Made by a program: the position numbers and the translations under genes. Below are positions 11,471-22,800 of a stretch of DNA of 64,000 nucleotides, in pieces. The DNA lies in the NCBI GenBank assembly GCA_027704905.1, contig CM051007.1:22957812-23021811 (forward strand), given 5' to 3'. The notes under the pieces were generated by a model. That model was not told where the DNA came from, ran no database searches, and worked only from the letters and a program-made list of their open reading frames with translations. How positions within the stretch are numbered: position 1 is the stretch's first letter; each line of letters opens with the position of its first letter. This stretch comes from Muraenolepis orangiensis. Taxonomy: Eukaryota; Chordata; Actinopteri; Gadiformes; Muraenolepididae.

Positions 11471-12470
11471 NNNNNNNNNNNNNNNNNNNNNNNNNNNNNN
11501 NNNNNNNNNNNNNNNNNNNNNNNNNNNNNNNNNNNNNNNNNNNNNNNNNNNNNNNNNNNNNNNNNNNNNNNNNNNNNNNNNNNNNNNNNNNNNNNNNNNN
11601 NNNNNNNNNNNNNNNNNNNNNNNNNNNNNNNNNNNNNNNNNNNNNNNNNNNNNNNNNNNNNNNNNNNNNNNNNNNNNNNNNNNNNNNNNNNNNNNNNNNN
11701 NNNNNNNNNNNNNNNNNNNNNNNNNNNNNNNNNNNNNNNNNNNNNNNNNNNNNNNNNNNNNNNNNNNNNNNNNNNNNNNNNNNNNNNNNNNNNNNNNNNN
11801 NNNNNNNNNNNNNNNNNNNNNNNNNNNNNNNNNNNNNNNNNNNNNNNNNNNNNNNNNNNNNNNNNNNNNNNNNNNNNNNNNNNNNNNNNNNNNNNNNNNN
11901 NNNNNNNNNNNNNNNNNNNNNNNNNNNNNNNNNNNNNNNNNNNNNNNNNNNNNNNNNNNNNNNNNNNNNNNNNNNNNNNNNNNNNNNNNNNNNNNNNNNN
12001 NNNNNNNNNNNNNNNNNNNNNNNNNNNNNNNNNNNNNNNNNNNNNNNNNNNNNNNNNNNNNNNNNNNNNNNNNNNNNNNNNNNNNNNNNNNNNNNNNNNN
12101 NNNNNNNNNNNNNNNNNNNNNNNNNNNNNNNNNNNNNNNNNNNNNNNNNNNNNNNNNNNNNNNNNNNNNNNNNNNNNNNNNNNNNNNNNNNNNNNNNNNN
12201 NNNNNNNNNNNNNNNNNNNNNNNNNNNNNNNNNNNNNNNNNNNNNNNNNNNNNNNNNNNNNNNNNNNNNNNNNNNNNNNNNNNNNNNNNNNNNNNNNNNN
12301 NNNNNNNNNNNNNNNNNNNNNNNNNNNNNNNNNNNNNNNNNNNNNNNNNNNNNNNNNNNNNNNNNNNNNNNNNNNNNNNNNNNNNNNNNNNNNNNNNNNN
12401 NNNNNNNNNNNNNNNNNNNNNNNNNNNNNNNNNNNNNNNNNNNNNNNNNNNNNNNNNNNNNNNNNNNNNN
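11471..12470. other. Assembly gap (1,000 N)
   Basis: Exactly 1,000 undetermined bases, a conventional placeholder rather than a measured length. It falls at the inner edge of arm A, just upstream of the slc5a7-like gene, where an inverted repeat would hinder assembly. Upstream exons or promoter sequence of the gene may lie in it. Confidence 0.99.
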
Positions 12471-12605
12471 TATGCAAAAATGTGGTACAGCAAACTTGAT
12501 AATCCGATTGTTGCTGTGTGTGGCAGTACAGTCATGTGTGTACAGAGAGTACAGCCAGAGACTGAGGCATCAGCCTTGGGGTGCTCTGGTGTTGAGGACC
12601 AGAGT
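12471..12605 (-). mobile_element. Jockey-like LINE RT fragment
   Basis: The minus strand reads a degraded version of the block around the RT catalytic site: LVLNTRAPQG, then LYSLYTHDCTATHS and IIKF. About 45 codons are present with one stop. The left end is lost in the gap. Confidence 0.5.
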
Positions 12606-12850
12606 GGATGAGAAATATATATATATATATATTTAAATCTTTACCACGTAAGGCCTGCCATGTCATGAAGTCCATAAACCTTGTCTTCCTGAGTCCATAC
12701 TTCCTTTCATCTCCGTCGAATACAAGCTGAGACCACATACTGCTCGTCACTCGGTTTGCCATGTTGCTAACGCAATATCGTGGCTGCTAGCTATCTTGCG
12801 TAATATACGAAAAGACGCGTAATACTTTTTTAGCCGTCCGGCGGATTTAT

Positions 12851-12930
12851 CCTCAGTCTGTGTGTGTGTCTTACGCAAGTTCATGTGACTCACATGAACT
12901 TGCCCATGAACAGACACACACAGACTGAGG
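12851..12930. repeat. 80-bp imperfect palindrome
   Basis: The outer arms (CCTCAGTCTGTGTGTGTGTC and GACACACACAGACTGAGG) enclose an inner perfect inverted repeat of 12 bp, AAGTTCATGTGA, around a single base. The whole could form a cruciform or be a miniature palindromic transposon. It lies about 700 bp upstream of the first coding exon of the transporter gene. Confidence 0.75.
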
Positions 12931-12967
12931 CGTGCAAGCCTCACACACTCTTGGTGAAAAACAGGAG

Positions 12968-12999
12968 ACGCAGAGTACGTGCTCTGCGTAGTGACGTCA
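12968..12999. promoter_or_regulatory. Palindrome plus consensus CRE (TGACGTCA)
   Basis: An 8-bp inverted repeat (ACGCAGAG, six bases, CTCTGCGT) ends at 12,989, and the full CREB/ATF site TGACGTCA is at 12,992-12,999. The site is about 640 bp upstream of the coding start and upstream of a probable noncoding first exon. A regulatory role is inference from the motif alone. Confidence 0.3.
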
Positions 13000-13149
13000 C
13001 CTTCTCATATTAACATATTACCGTAAGCACGGTAGAAGAAGGTAACCGTAGTATACACATTATAAGCAGTAGCTAAGGACGTAAATGGTACAATGTACAT
13101 GTAAATTCTCTACAGTATTGCATTAAGTATAGTTTTGTTTTGTTGTTGA

Positions 13150-13228
13150 AATTCATTCTGCGGGAGGGAATGGGGAGTAAGCATTCCATTGTACTTGGCA
13201 AATAAAAACATCTTGTATCTTGAATGAG
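13150..13228 (+). mobile_element. LINE 3' tail
   Basis: GGGAGTAAGCATTCCATTGT followed by an AAATAAAAACATC-type end is the reverse complement of the LINE tail seen at about 20,845-20,890 and 57,650-57,705. Only the 3' terminus is present. Confidence 0.45.
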
Positions 13229-13631
13229 CATTTTTGTAGTTTGCACAAATCCTAAGCATTTCATTGCTACCTGGACACTTGTACTGTGCAGCATGATAAA
13301 TAAAGCCAAACCCCAGCTACAGTACAGTCTAATCTATCTAAAACCAGAGCTAAACTCAACAAAAGGCTTCCTGGTTTTCAGATAATGCATATAAATATAA
13401 ATATATAAATATATTCATATTGTTGACAAAGCCTTATGTCTTATGTGACATATATCTTGTGATGGAAGCCCCTTACAAACATTCCAACACAAAATAATTA
13501 ATAATTAATTGACTGTTTCAAAGGTCCATCTCTAAATTGGCCACTGACCACTCAACCTCCCCCACTCGAGAGAGAGAACATTCAACATTCTCCATAATCA
13601 ACTGAAAACAAACCAATTCCTTTTTTTTCAG

Positions 13632-13649
13632 TGCAGCAGCAGGTGAACC
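13632..13649 (+). promoter_or_regulatory. slc5a7-like: 5' UTR part of exon, acceptor before start codon
   Basis: A long T-rich tract ending TTTTTTTTCAG precedes this 18-nt stretch, which leads into ATGG. The acceptor implies that at least one noncoding exon lies upstream, possibly near or inside the gap. The A at position -3 region (GAACCATGG) is a reasonable start context. Confidence 0.65.
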
Positions 13650-13833
13650 ATGGCTGTCAATGTACCAGGAGTGTTGGTTATGGCCTTTTACTACCTGGTG
13701 GTCCTCGGAACTGGAATCTGGGCTTCCTTCAAATCCAAGAGAGAGACCAAAAAGAGTTCAGCGGACCCGATAGAGATGATCTTGCTGGGCAACCGACAGA
13801 TCAGCCTGGTGGTGGGCATGTTCACCACGACTG
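13650..13833 (+). CDS. slc5a7-like: slc5a7-like coding exon 1
   Basis: Encodes residues 1-61 plus one base: the extracellular N-terminus, first membrane helix (VLVMAFYYLVVLGTGIWASF) and the ISLVVGMFTTT segment. The donor is CTG|GTTGGT, weaker than consensus but confirmed by the frame into exon 2 (FTTTATW). Confidence 0.88.
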
Positions 13834-16800
13834 GTTGGTTCACAATCTTCTTGCTTATCCTTGCTGGGATGTTGTTTTGAGAGTTTCAGAGCAGAATGCA
13901 GGGACAGACTGCATCTAGAAATGGCCCTATAAGGGAGTCAGTCTGGCACTAGTTTGTTTTATATCAATTAAATTATTAATCAATTAAATTCCAATTGCCA
14001 AAAGGGCCAAACTACCAGTTATACTACTGGTTATTCTGTAATTATTGTCTGAACATGAACATTTTCTGGCCAAAGAGCATTCTACAATAGAGTTGTCGTA
14101 CAAGATATATACTCAATATTAGATTTTGTAATTGTTCGAGGACCCGAGACACTCAACAATTACTGGCGTGAGCCGCTTAGACGCAAACCAGTGTGCGTGT
14201 CCTGTCCTGTCCTGTGTGGTAAATATACTGTGTGTATGTGTGTGCGTGTGTGTGTTATTTTTGTGTGCTTTAATGTGCATTTATCCTGTAGCCACGTGGA
14301 TTGGTGGCGGATTCTTCATTATGTTGGCTGAGGCAGCCTACACCCCCATGAACGGGCTCCAGGAGGTGATCATGCTCATGACCGCATACGCCACTGCCTT
14401 CATTACGTGTAAGAGCCTTAATTCATGATAGATAAGAGCCTTACATTTTAATCTATAAGAGTCTTAATTTGTAATCTATAAGAGCCTTCAATCATTATCT
14501 GAAATAACCTTAATTGATTATATACAAGAACCTTAGTTTGCAATCTGTAAGAGCCTCAAATCATTATCTGCAAGAACCTTAATTCATGAACTATATGAGC
14601 AATAATTTGTAATCTGTAAAATCCTTAAATCGTTATCTGTAAGAGCCTCAATTCATGAACTGTAATAGACTTTATGCATGATATGTGTAAAACCCTTTAT
14701 GCATGATCTGTAAAAGCCTAATTCATGATGTTTAACAGCCTTATTTCATGATGTGTAAGAGTCTTATTTCATGATATGTGAGAGCCTTAATCATGATGTG
14801 TAAGAGCCTTAATTCATAATGCGTAAGTAATGTTTTTTTACACTAAACACCATTCCATTCGTAGGTAAATCTCAATACAAATGTACCGCTCAAATTGTTT
14901 AACACCTTTAAAAGTTTACTCTATATTCAGTTATTATTAGCCTCCACAAATATTTGACCTTGTCCTTTTTTTCTTCTCCAGGTGGCTTAGTGTTCACCAA
15001 GCCCATGAGGGACAGGAGATTTGTGACCATGCTAGATCCCTTCTACATCAAGTATGGAAAGGGAGTAGCATGCCTCCTCACAATAATATCCCTCATGGCT
15101 GACCTTATCTGGATTCCAACAACACTTCTTTCATTAGGTAAGTTGAATGAACCAGACTTTTGTCATTGGTAGCTTCCTAAATGCTTCTAGAGTTATTTAC
15201 GCACATTATTATTCCATCATAAATATTGGGGTGTCTTGCCCCCATCAATACATACTTAACCCTGGTGCCTTCACAAACTAGTGTCAAGTTCACCTGGGAT
15301 TGGGGAAGATTTGATTAACAATGGTTAGAAGCATACATAGGAGTGGCCGGACAATGCTGTAATGGTCCAAACATTAAACATTTCTAGACCTTGCATACGT
15401 CAGGTATTAAAAGGGATTCAGTTATTTTATATTCCTATGTAATTATATCAGTTGTTTCAATTTTCCTTCAATATAAATAAAAAAAAGAATAAACTGAAAT
15501 CAGCACATTTACTAAATAAAGTCAGAATTAGGTCTAACTAATTTCCTGGGTGGCTGTTGAACACGTAATCACTGTAGGACAGCCTGTCATGTTGACGGGG
15601 CGTACACCTAACTGTTTCCATGTGTTGAAATGTTACACAAGGAATCCATCTCGTCTTCAAGTTAGCCAAGTTACAATACATTACTTCTCGTTGAGACTAA
15701 CGTTGTTTTGTACATTGTCCCTGACAAATAAATTAAAACATATAACTAAACTTAATAAAATAACCCTAAAGGGGAAAGTTTCACTGGTACTGCTAAATTT
15801 GCCTGTTGTGAAAAAATTGTGGTATGTAACTTACTTCGTACTGCTACTTCGTACTGCTTTATATGCATTGTATGAGAAGAACACTGTCTGCAACATCCAC
15901 CTCTGTGGTATATCAGGTGGGAAAGAATGAGATACAGTCCGGTAAATGATTGACCTTTTATGGCACACTTCCTCTTTCTCCCCAACACCTCCCTCGGCTA
16001 CAGGACTACCGTGCTTACAATTCACCCTATAACTCTTCACCCCTCCCCTCTGATAATGATAGGCAAGAAGTATCACATCAGTAAACAAAACAAAACATAA
16101 GGTCATAAAAGCCAGGGGTTCTCCAACTTGTTGGGGCCAGGGACCACTTACAGGAACATCTATTTTCCAAGGTCCTTTCAAAATTGTAACAAAGATTAAA
16201 CACATGCTTACTGTAATGTTTGTGGTTCATGTTTGATGGTGTTTCTGTTATGTCAAGGAGGGGGTTCTCTTTGTGGTTGATTTGGTGATGTTGCAAAATA
16301 AATAAGGTTAGAATAAGAAACAAGAAAACGCTAGTTAAGAGAGCTATGTTAATGTGACTTTGGGATATTTCAATCCTAATAAATCCTAAAAGGAAATTCC
16401 ATAATACTTGGTGTCTGACTGGATTTTAAGACATTTACACTGGCGATGAGGATATATTTTTTCCCCAAAACCATGGCCGCTGCATTACCACCGTTCCCTG
16501 ATTTTGTCATAGATGACGATTACAATTAGCTACCCAATGGAAAAAGTGAATACAGCATTTTGAAAACTTTAATTTTTTTTCTTTTATTTCTTTTATTTTT
16601 TTTGGCATTTGTTCGTACGGGTGGTTTTTTGAAAATGCAGTTTCCTCTCAACATGTGCATGCTTTCTCTCCGTGTGAAAAATCCCTGAATATTATGAGGT
16701 AATTGTTGATTTGCGGCTTTGAACATAATTTTAATAGTTTTATAGTCAACCAGGTCTTGTAGTTTTAGTGTTTTTAGTAATTTATTTGTTGGTTCTCTGT

Positions 16801-19800
16801 ACGTCGTTTTATGTATAACTCGTATGGCTCTTTTTTGCAGGATGAAGATAGGATGTGTATTTGTTTTATGTGTTCCCCCAAACTTCCACACAATACATAA
16901 TGTATGGAAGTATGAAGGAGCAGTACAGCATAAACAAGGAAGCTTGATTAATAAGGTATTTGGCTTAATTCAGAATTGCTATTGATTTGGATATTTTGGC
17001 TCTGATATAGCTTATATGTGGTTTCCAACTTAATTTATTGTCTATGATTACTCCAAGGAATTTGATTTCCGATACTCTTTCTAATTGGTGAGTTTCTTCT
17101 CTGTATTGGTCGATCGATTCCCAAATATTATGAGTTTGGTTTTGCTTCAATGTTCATTTATTTTGGTCAAACCAGATCTTCATCCTGCTCAGTTCCTTTT
17201 CCATTGTGACCAATAGCTGTTCTAAATTTTCCCCACAGCAGAGTACACTTGTGTCGTCTGCAAAAAGAATGGTTTTAATAGTTTTTGATACTTCACATAT
17301 ATTGTTAATATACAGAATAAATAGTAATGGCCCCAAGACAGAGCCCTGAGGCACCCCACATGTAACCTGCAGTAGTTGTGATTTATGGCTTTGTAGTTCA
17401 ACATACTGTTCCCTGTTATGTAGGTAGCTGGATAGCCATGATAGTGGAACACCTCTAATGCCATATCTCTGTCGTTTTTTCATTAATAATTCATGGTCAA
17501 CCGTGTCAAATGCTTTTTTAAGGTCCAGAAATATCCCTATTGCATATTCTTTCTTTTCTATTGCCTTAGTAATGTGTTCCATAAATTCTATAACTGCAAA
17601 TGATGTGGTTCTGTTTGCTCTGAAACCATATTGTTGTTCATAGAGTATGTTATGTTTGGTGATGAAGTCATTTAGTCTTGTATAGTAGATTTTTTCCAGT
17701 ATTTTAGAAAACTGTGAGAGCAATGAAATCGGTCTATAGTTTGACAGTACATGTTTATCTCCAGATTTGTGTATTGGTATGACTTTAGCAGTTTTCATTT
17801 TATTTGGAAATTCACCGGTTTGTATTGACTGATTACAGATGTGAGTTAGTGGTTTGGCTATACATTCAATAATGTTTTTAACTGTATACATGTCAATATC
17901 ATGACAGTCTGTAGACCTTTTACTCTTAAGTTTCTTAACAGTGTCAATAATTTCATTTTCATCAGTCCCTCTTAAGAATATAGTTTCCTTCACATATATA
18001 TCTTTACTTTCTACACCTTCACTACTACCAGTATTTGGAATTTCCCCAGCTAGACAAGGACCAACATTGACAAAGTACTTATTGAAATCTTCAGCAACTG
18101 AGGTCATGTCGTAAATTACTGTATCGTTTTTTGACAGAAAACTATCAGCCCTGATAGAATATGTAGAAATGATTCATAGGCTTCATTTACATCTGGTACA
18201 TACACTTTGTTCCAGTCTTGTTTAGATAATTCTTCTTTAAGAGAATTAACAGACTCTGGTGTTTTGTGTCTCGTAATTGTGACTGTTCTGGTGTCTTTTT
18301 TGATCCTAGTACAGTTCTGTATCGTTGCAAAGACTGGCAGGTGATCACTTGTGTCATTTATTAATATTCCACTTATTACTTTCCTATCCATAACATTTGT
18401 GAATATGTTGTCAATGAGTGTAGCACTGTGTGATGTTATTCTGGTTGGTCGTGTGATTGTAGGATATAAACTGTTGCTATACATAGAATTAATAAATTCT
18501 GTAGTTGCATTGTGTTCTTGTGGGTTCAGCAAATCAATGTTAAAATCTCCACATACAAAGAGCATTTTCTTGCTGCTTGTGTAGTTATAAAGTTCAGCTA
18601 GCTTTTTCTCAAATGTGTCAATACATGATCCTGGTTTTCTATACACGCAGCTAATCAGAAGGTTTTTAGATTTTTTCATTTCAATTTCTACTGTAATGCA
18701 TTCCATAATGTTGTCTATAGCAAAATACATATTACTGACAGATCTACTTTTGTGACTTTTGTTAATATAAAGTGCAGTCCCCCCACCTTTAGAACATTTT
18801 GTATCCCTCGATTTCAACCATGTCAGCTTGCTCCTCACTAAGCCAGGTCTCTGATATTGCTAGGGCTGTAACTTGTTTCTCCAGTCGCCTTAAACAGTGT
18901 TTGATCTTTGATACATTTGAAATGAGGCTTCTGCTATTAAAATGTAATATTGATATTGATCCATCCATTATTCCATTTCTTTTGAGTTGATCTTCTGTGT
19001 AGTATTCACATTGGTTATGGATGTTATTGTAGAAATTATTTTCAGGGTCAATATCCTTTTCAATGTCTTGTGATTTATGTTCCGTGTATTGGAAACATTT
19101 CAAGTCCAGTTTTTCATATTCAGCAGGTGAGTGGTTTTTGTCCAAGCTTATCATGGGTGTTCTTAGTGTGTTCATTTCAGTGTGTAGCTATTCAGTTACC
19201 TTATGTTGATTTTGATGTTTCACTCCTCAAACTGATCCAGCTCGGTGATGTCCCAGATAATGAGCACTTTCGCCATATCTGCTGTTGATCCATTTAGTTT
19301 AATAAATATTTTACAATTTGTCGACCATGTTGCTTGAATCTTGTTTTGTTTCTTTAGTACACGTGCTCTCCTTGCGATGTCCGCGTTCTTCTTCGTAAGG
19401 TGTTCGTTAATGTAGACATTGGTCCCTTTTAGTTTCCTTCCTTGTCTGATGAGTGCATATTTCTTTTTCCTGTTGATGAACCGGATTATTATTGCTGGTG
19501 TGGCTGTTGTGTTCTTGCTCCGCAGGGCATGACAGGCCTCAATATCTCCGCTGTCAACAGATATGCCCTTGCTCTCCAAAAAGCAAAGCACCTGTTGCTC
19601 CAGCGACTCACGGTCCACCTCCGGAGCGTCGGCTCCCCCTCTCCCGGCGGCGGTGTCCTCTGAGGCCGCTGCCGCCCTGGCATAGCTCCGGTGTCTGTTC
19701 TTCAGACCAGCTGATAATCAGATCGTTCATCCTGGTGTATTGTTCGAGGTCGGCCACTCGATTCTCCAGAAAAGTGATCTTTTTGTCCTTTTCAATGTTT

Positions 19801-22800
19801 TGCATTTTCAGAGATTGTATTTCTCCCATCAGCTCCATGATTTTATTTTGCTGGGCTGCGACTTTTTTGATTTCGGCTGACAAGAAGTCGAGAGATTTCT
19901 TAATCTCCTCCACATCGTCAGGGAGGTTTGCACTTTTCTTGGGTGCCATTTTTAAAGCCCCTTTTCAGTTTTGCTCTTTTGTTATGTTTATTTTCGATAT
20001 ATGTCACTTTCTCATCGCACTAAACATCAAGGATGATCAAATATAGTGTGCAATGCTTCTACATTATGCAGGGGAAGCTGTGCAGGACGTATTTGTCACA
20101 CTCACAGACACTGGGGAGGCAAAAGACTTCAAACTCACAAAAAACAAGTGAGTGAGTGAGTACTTTCCCCCAAAATCAACATAGTCTACGAGACCTACAC
20201 ATTCAGACAACTCGACATTTAGCAGGGGAAACGATTGACTCGGATCACACAAGGCTGCGGCAGCTAGCAGCAACCTGTGACTTTCCTGACGTCGAAAGAG
20301 AGATAAAAACCATGAAATTCAAACATACACATCAAATAAACTGCGGCGTCAAGCACTACAGAAACCAGAGATGACGTTGACTGAGTTCCTCTTTCAAGGC
20401 AAAACCATGGCAATTGTGGAGATTCAGTCGTTGGGAATGGAACAACCACAACAAATGTTAACTCAAGGACATTCAAGAGAAAATGGTCTGGCTGTAGACA
20501 ATGGGAGGGGAACACTGACAAAGAAATGGTACGGATAGAACAGTCCCTTTAAAGACATAAATAAATCTGGAGGATTAGTCCTCCTTCTCGGTGGTACAGG
20601 TGGCATGTCCCCAGGAACATACTGTTCTCATACTGTGGAGAACTGGACACTGAAGCCTTAGATGGAATTGACAGGAGTCTCTGGCTGCTCAGGTGTTACT
20701 CTGGGCACCTCTAAGGGAGGTTTCACAAGCGGGCCAGGGACTGAGGAACTTCCATTCAGATCCAGGGACACAGGAACAGACTCTTTCAGGGGGCTTGGAC
20801 TTTATGTGATCGATGTGACGTCTCACCCTTTGACCACTCAAGATTCAAGATTTGTATTTGCCATATGCAACAAAGTACAATGGAATGCTTACTCCTCATT
20901 ACCTCAAGCAGGGGGCAGCGCGGCGTCCTCACACCGGGGCAGCGTGACGTCCTCACCGGGGCAGCGGTCTTAGCTCCCTCAGAGGGAAAGGTGCAAGGCT
21001 GGGGCTCCGGTACGAATCCCAGTAGTGCAGGAAAAACAAGAGGGGATGCTGGAATTCGCGGAGCGGCTCCCAGCGCCACGCAACTAGCCAAGACAGACTT
21101 AAGCAGGGTGATCCGCATTGCCCTATCCCCTGGGATTCTCTCAACCCTGTTAAAACTTCAGTTCAACACAAAAATCACTTGAAGATGAAAACGCTTAAAG
21201 CTCAAAAGCAAAAGACCTAATCACAAAAACCTGACGGTGGCATGATGTGGAAACATGATGCTTGTTCATAAACAGGAAACAAGTAAGAACAAACAAGTCT
21301 CAAATGTGAAACAAGTACGCTGGCCAGTAAGAAGTACGAACATGCCCCGAACAAAGGAAGACGCAGCCTATTTAAACACAAGGTGAGAACCGGTGGAAAC
21401 AATCAGGTGCGGGGCAGTCAATCACACAGGCAGGAAAACATGAGGGGGAAGATCCTTTCTGAGTTTACTTGAATGCTTGCTTGAATCATAGAAGCCACAT
21501 ACTTGAGACAATCATCCACATAAATGCTGTGTTTCATTGTTTTCACTACATTCATACTGTATTTGCTTGAATGGTCTCTTCCGGTTTGCTGCAAGGCAAA
21601 GTTGGCAATACTTGCTGATGATACAGCACCAAAGAGATGAACATTCATCCAAAACACTTCTGGTGGTCTACTGATGTCGCCTTGAGGCCACCACAAGAAC
21701 CTGAGGAAGTCCCGGTGGTCTTCCTGTACATGTACTTGGTAGTACATTGAATGTCATTCAATGTCAGCCATTATTGCAATATGTTCCTGTTGGAACTGAA
21801 GCAGGACGCCTATAAGTGGGTTGGTCAGATCTGGACCTTGGAGTAATTCTTTGATAAGAGATGTTCCCTTGTAGGATGATGAACAGTCAAATACCACTCT
21901 GAGCTTTTTATTTCTCTTATTGTAGACACCATGATGTGGAATGTACCATACTTGGCCGTCGATTCTGTCAAGCTCCTCTTGTGGCACCTGTTCTGCATAT
22001 GGTCCATTACCATGACTGTTTATCATGTCCCAGGGTTCTAAAGGCATGAGTTTGAAGGAACTTGCTTCCTCTTGCTGCTTTCACTTGAACCGGAACAATA
22101 GCAAGGGCACATGTCACGGTTACGGTGGTTGACAGGGGGCGTGGCCAAGCCACGTGTGCTGAAAGCGCACACACACGCCTGTCAACAATTGTCACGATTA
22201 CGGTGGTTGACAGGGGGCATGGCCAAGCCACGTGCGCTGGCGGCACACACACACATCTGTCAACTATTGCCGTGGCTGATTACTAATAACCTCACCTGGG
22301 GCTACATATACCGCCGCGTCACTATGGCACGTTGCTCGTTCGTACTTCTTGTATTCTCGGATGTATGTTACAAGTTCTCCGGTAACCCATTTACCTGTTT
22401 TTTGTCTACTACCTGTTGGTACTACGCACCTCGACCTCCTGGTATCCAGACTCCTTGCCTGTCCCTAACCATCCGCCTGTCTACTACCTGTCGGTACTAC
22501 GCACCTCGACCTCCTGGTATCCAGACTCCTCGCCTGTCCCTAACCATCCGCCTGTCTACTACCTGTCGGTACTACGCACCTCGACCTCCCGGTATCCAGA
22601 CCTCTTGCCTGTCCATGACCATTCCATGTGCGTTTTTGCAAATAAACCACCTGTTCTCCCCTCTCTGTCTGCGTTCGGGGTCCAACCCACACACTGCACT
22701 TGTGACAGCACAATCTTTACCGGCCCCTGTTACATGATCAGCTGTTGATTGAAGTTTGCTTCGGTTCTGTTCGACTCCATTTTTGCAGGGTTTCTTGCTT

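Larger units (their letters stand above)
22112..22707 (+). mobile_element. Solo gypsy LTR with 5-bp target duplication
   Basis: Starts TGTCACGG and ends TTGTGACA (6-bp inverted termini), flanked by GCACA on both sides (22,107-22,111 and 22,708-22,712). The paralogous copy near 60,985 has the uninterrupted site GGGCACATTCTTTACC. The LTR contains two internal tandem repeats and an AATAAA before its end. A related copy with gag is at 32,050-33,020. Confidence 0.9.

Noticed and set aside
11410..12636. Long open frames on several strands across the gap.
   Set aside because: They consist almost entirely of undetermined bases and have no meaning.
15550..15930. A 126-codon + frame in intron 3.
   Set aside because: AT-rich, no motif, no splice-compatible link to the gene, and absent from the paralogous protein family.
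22111..22748. + frames over 22,111-22,748 with repeated TCRYYAPRPPGIQTP-like peptide, suggestive of a repeat protein.
   Set aside because: The repeat lies inside a solo LTR with defined termini and target duplication; the same is true at 32,137-32,574. It is noncoding.
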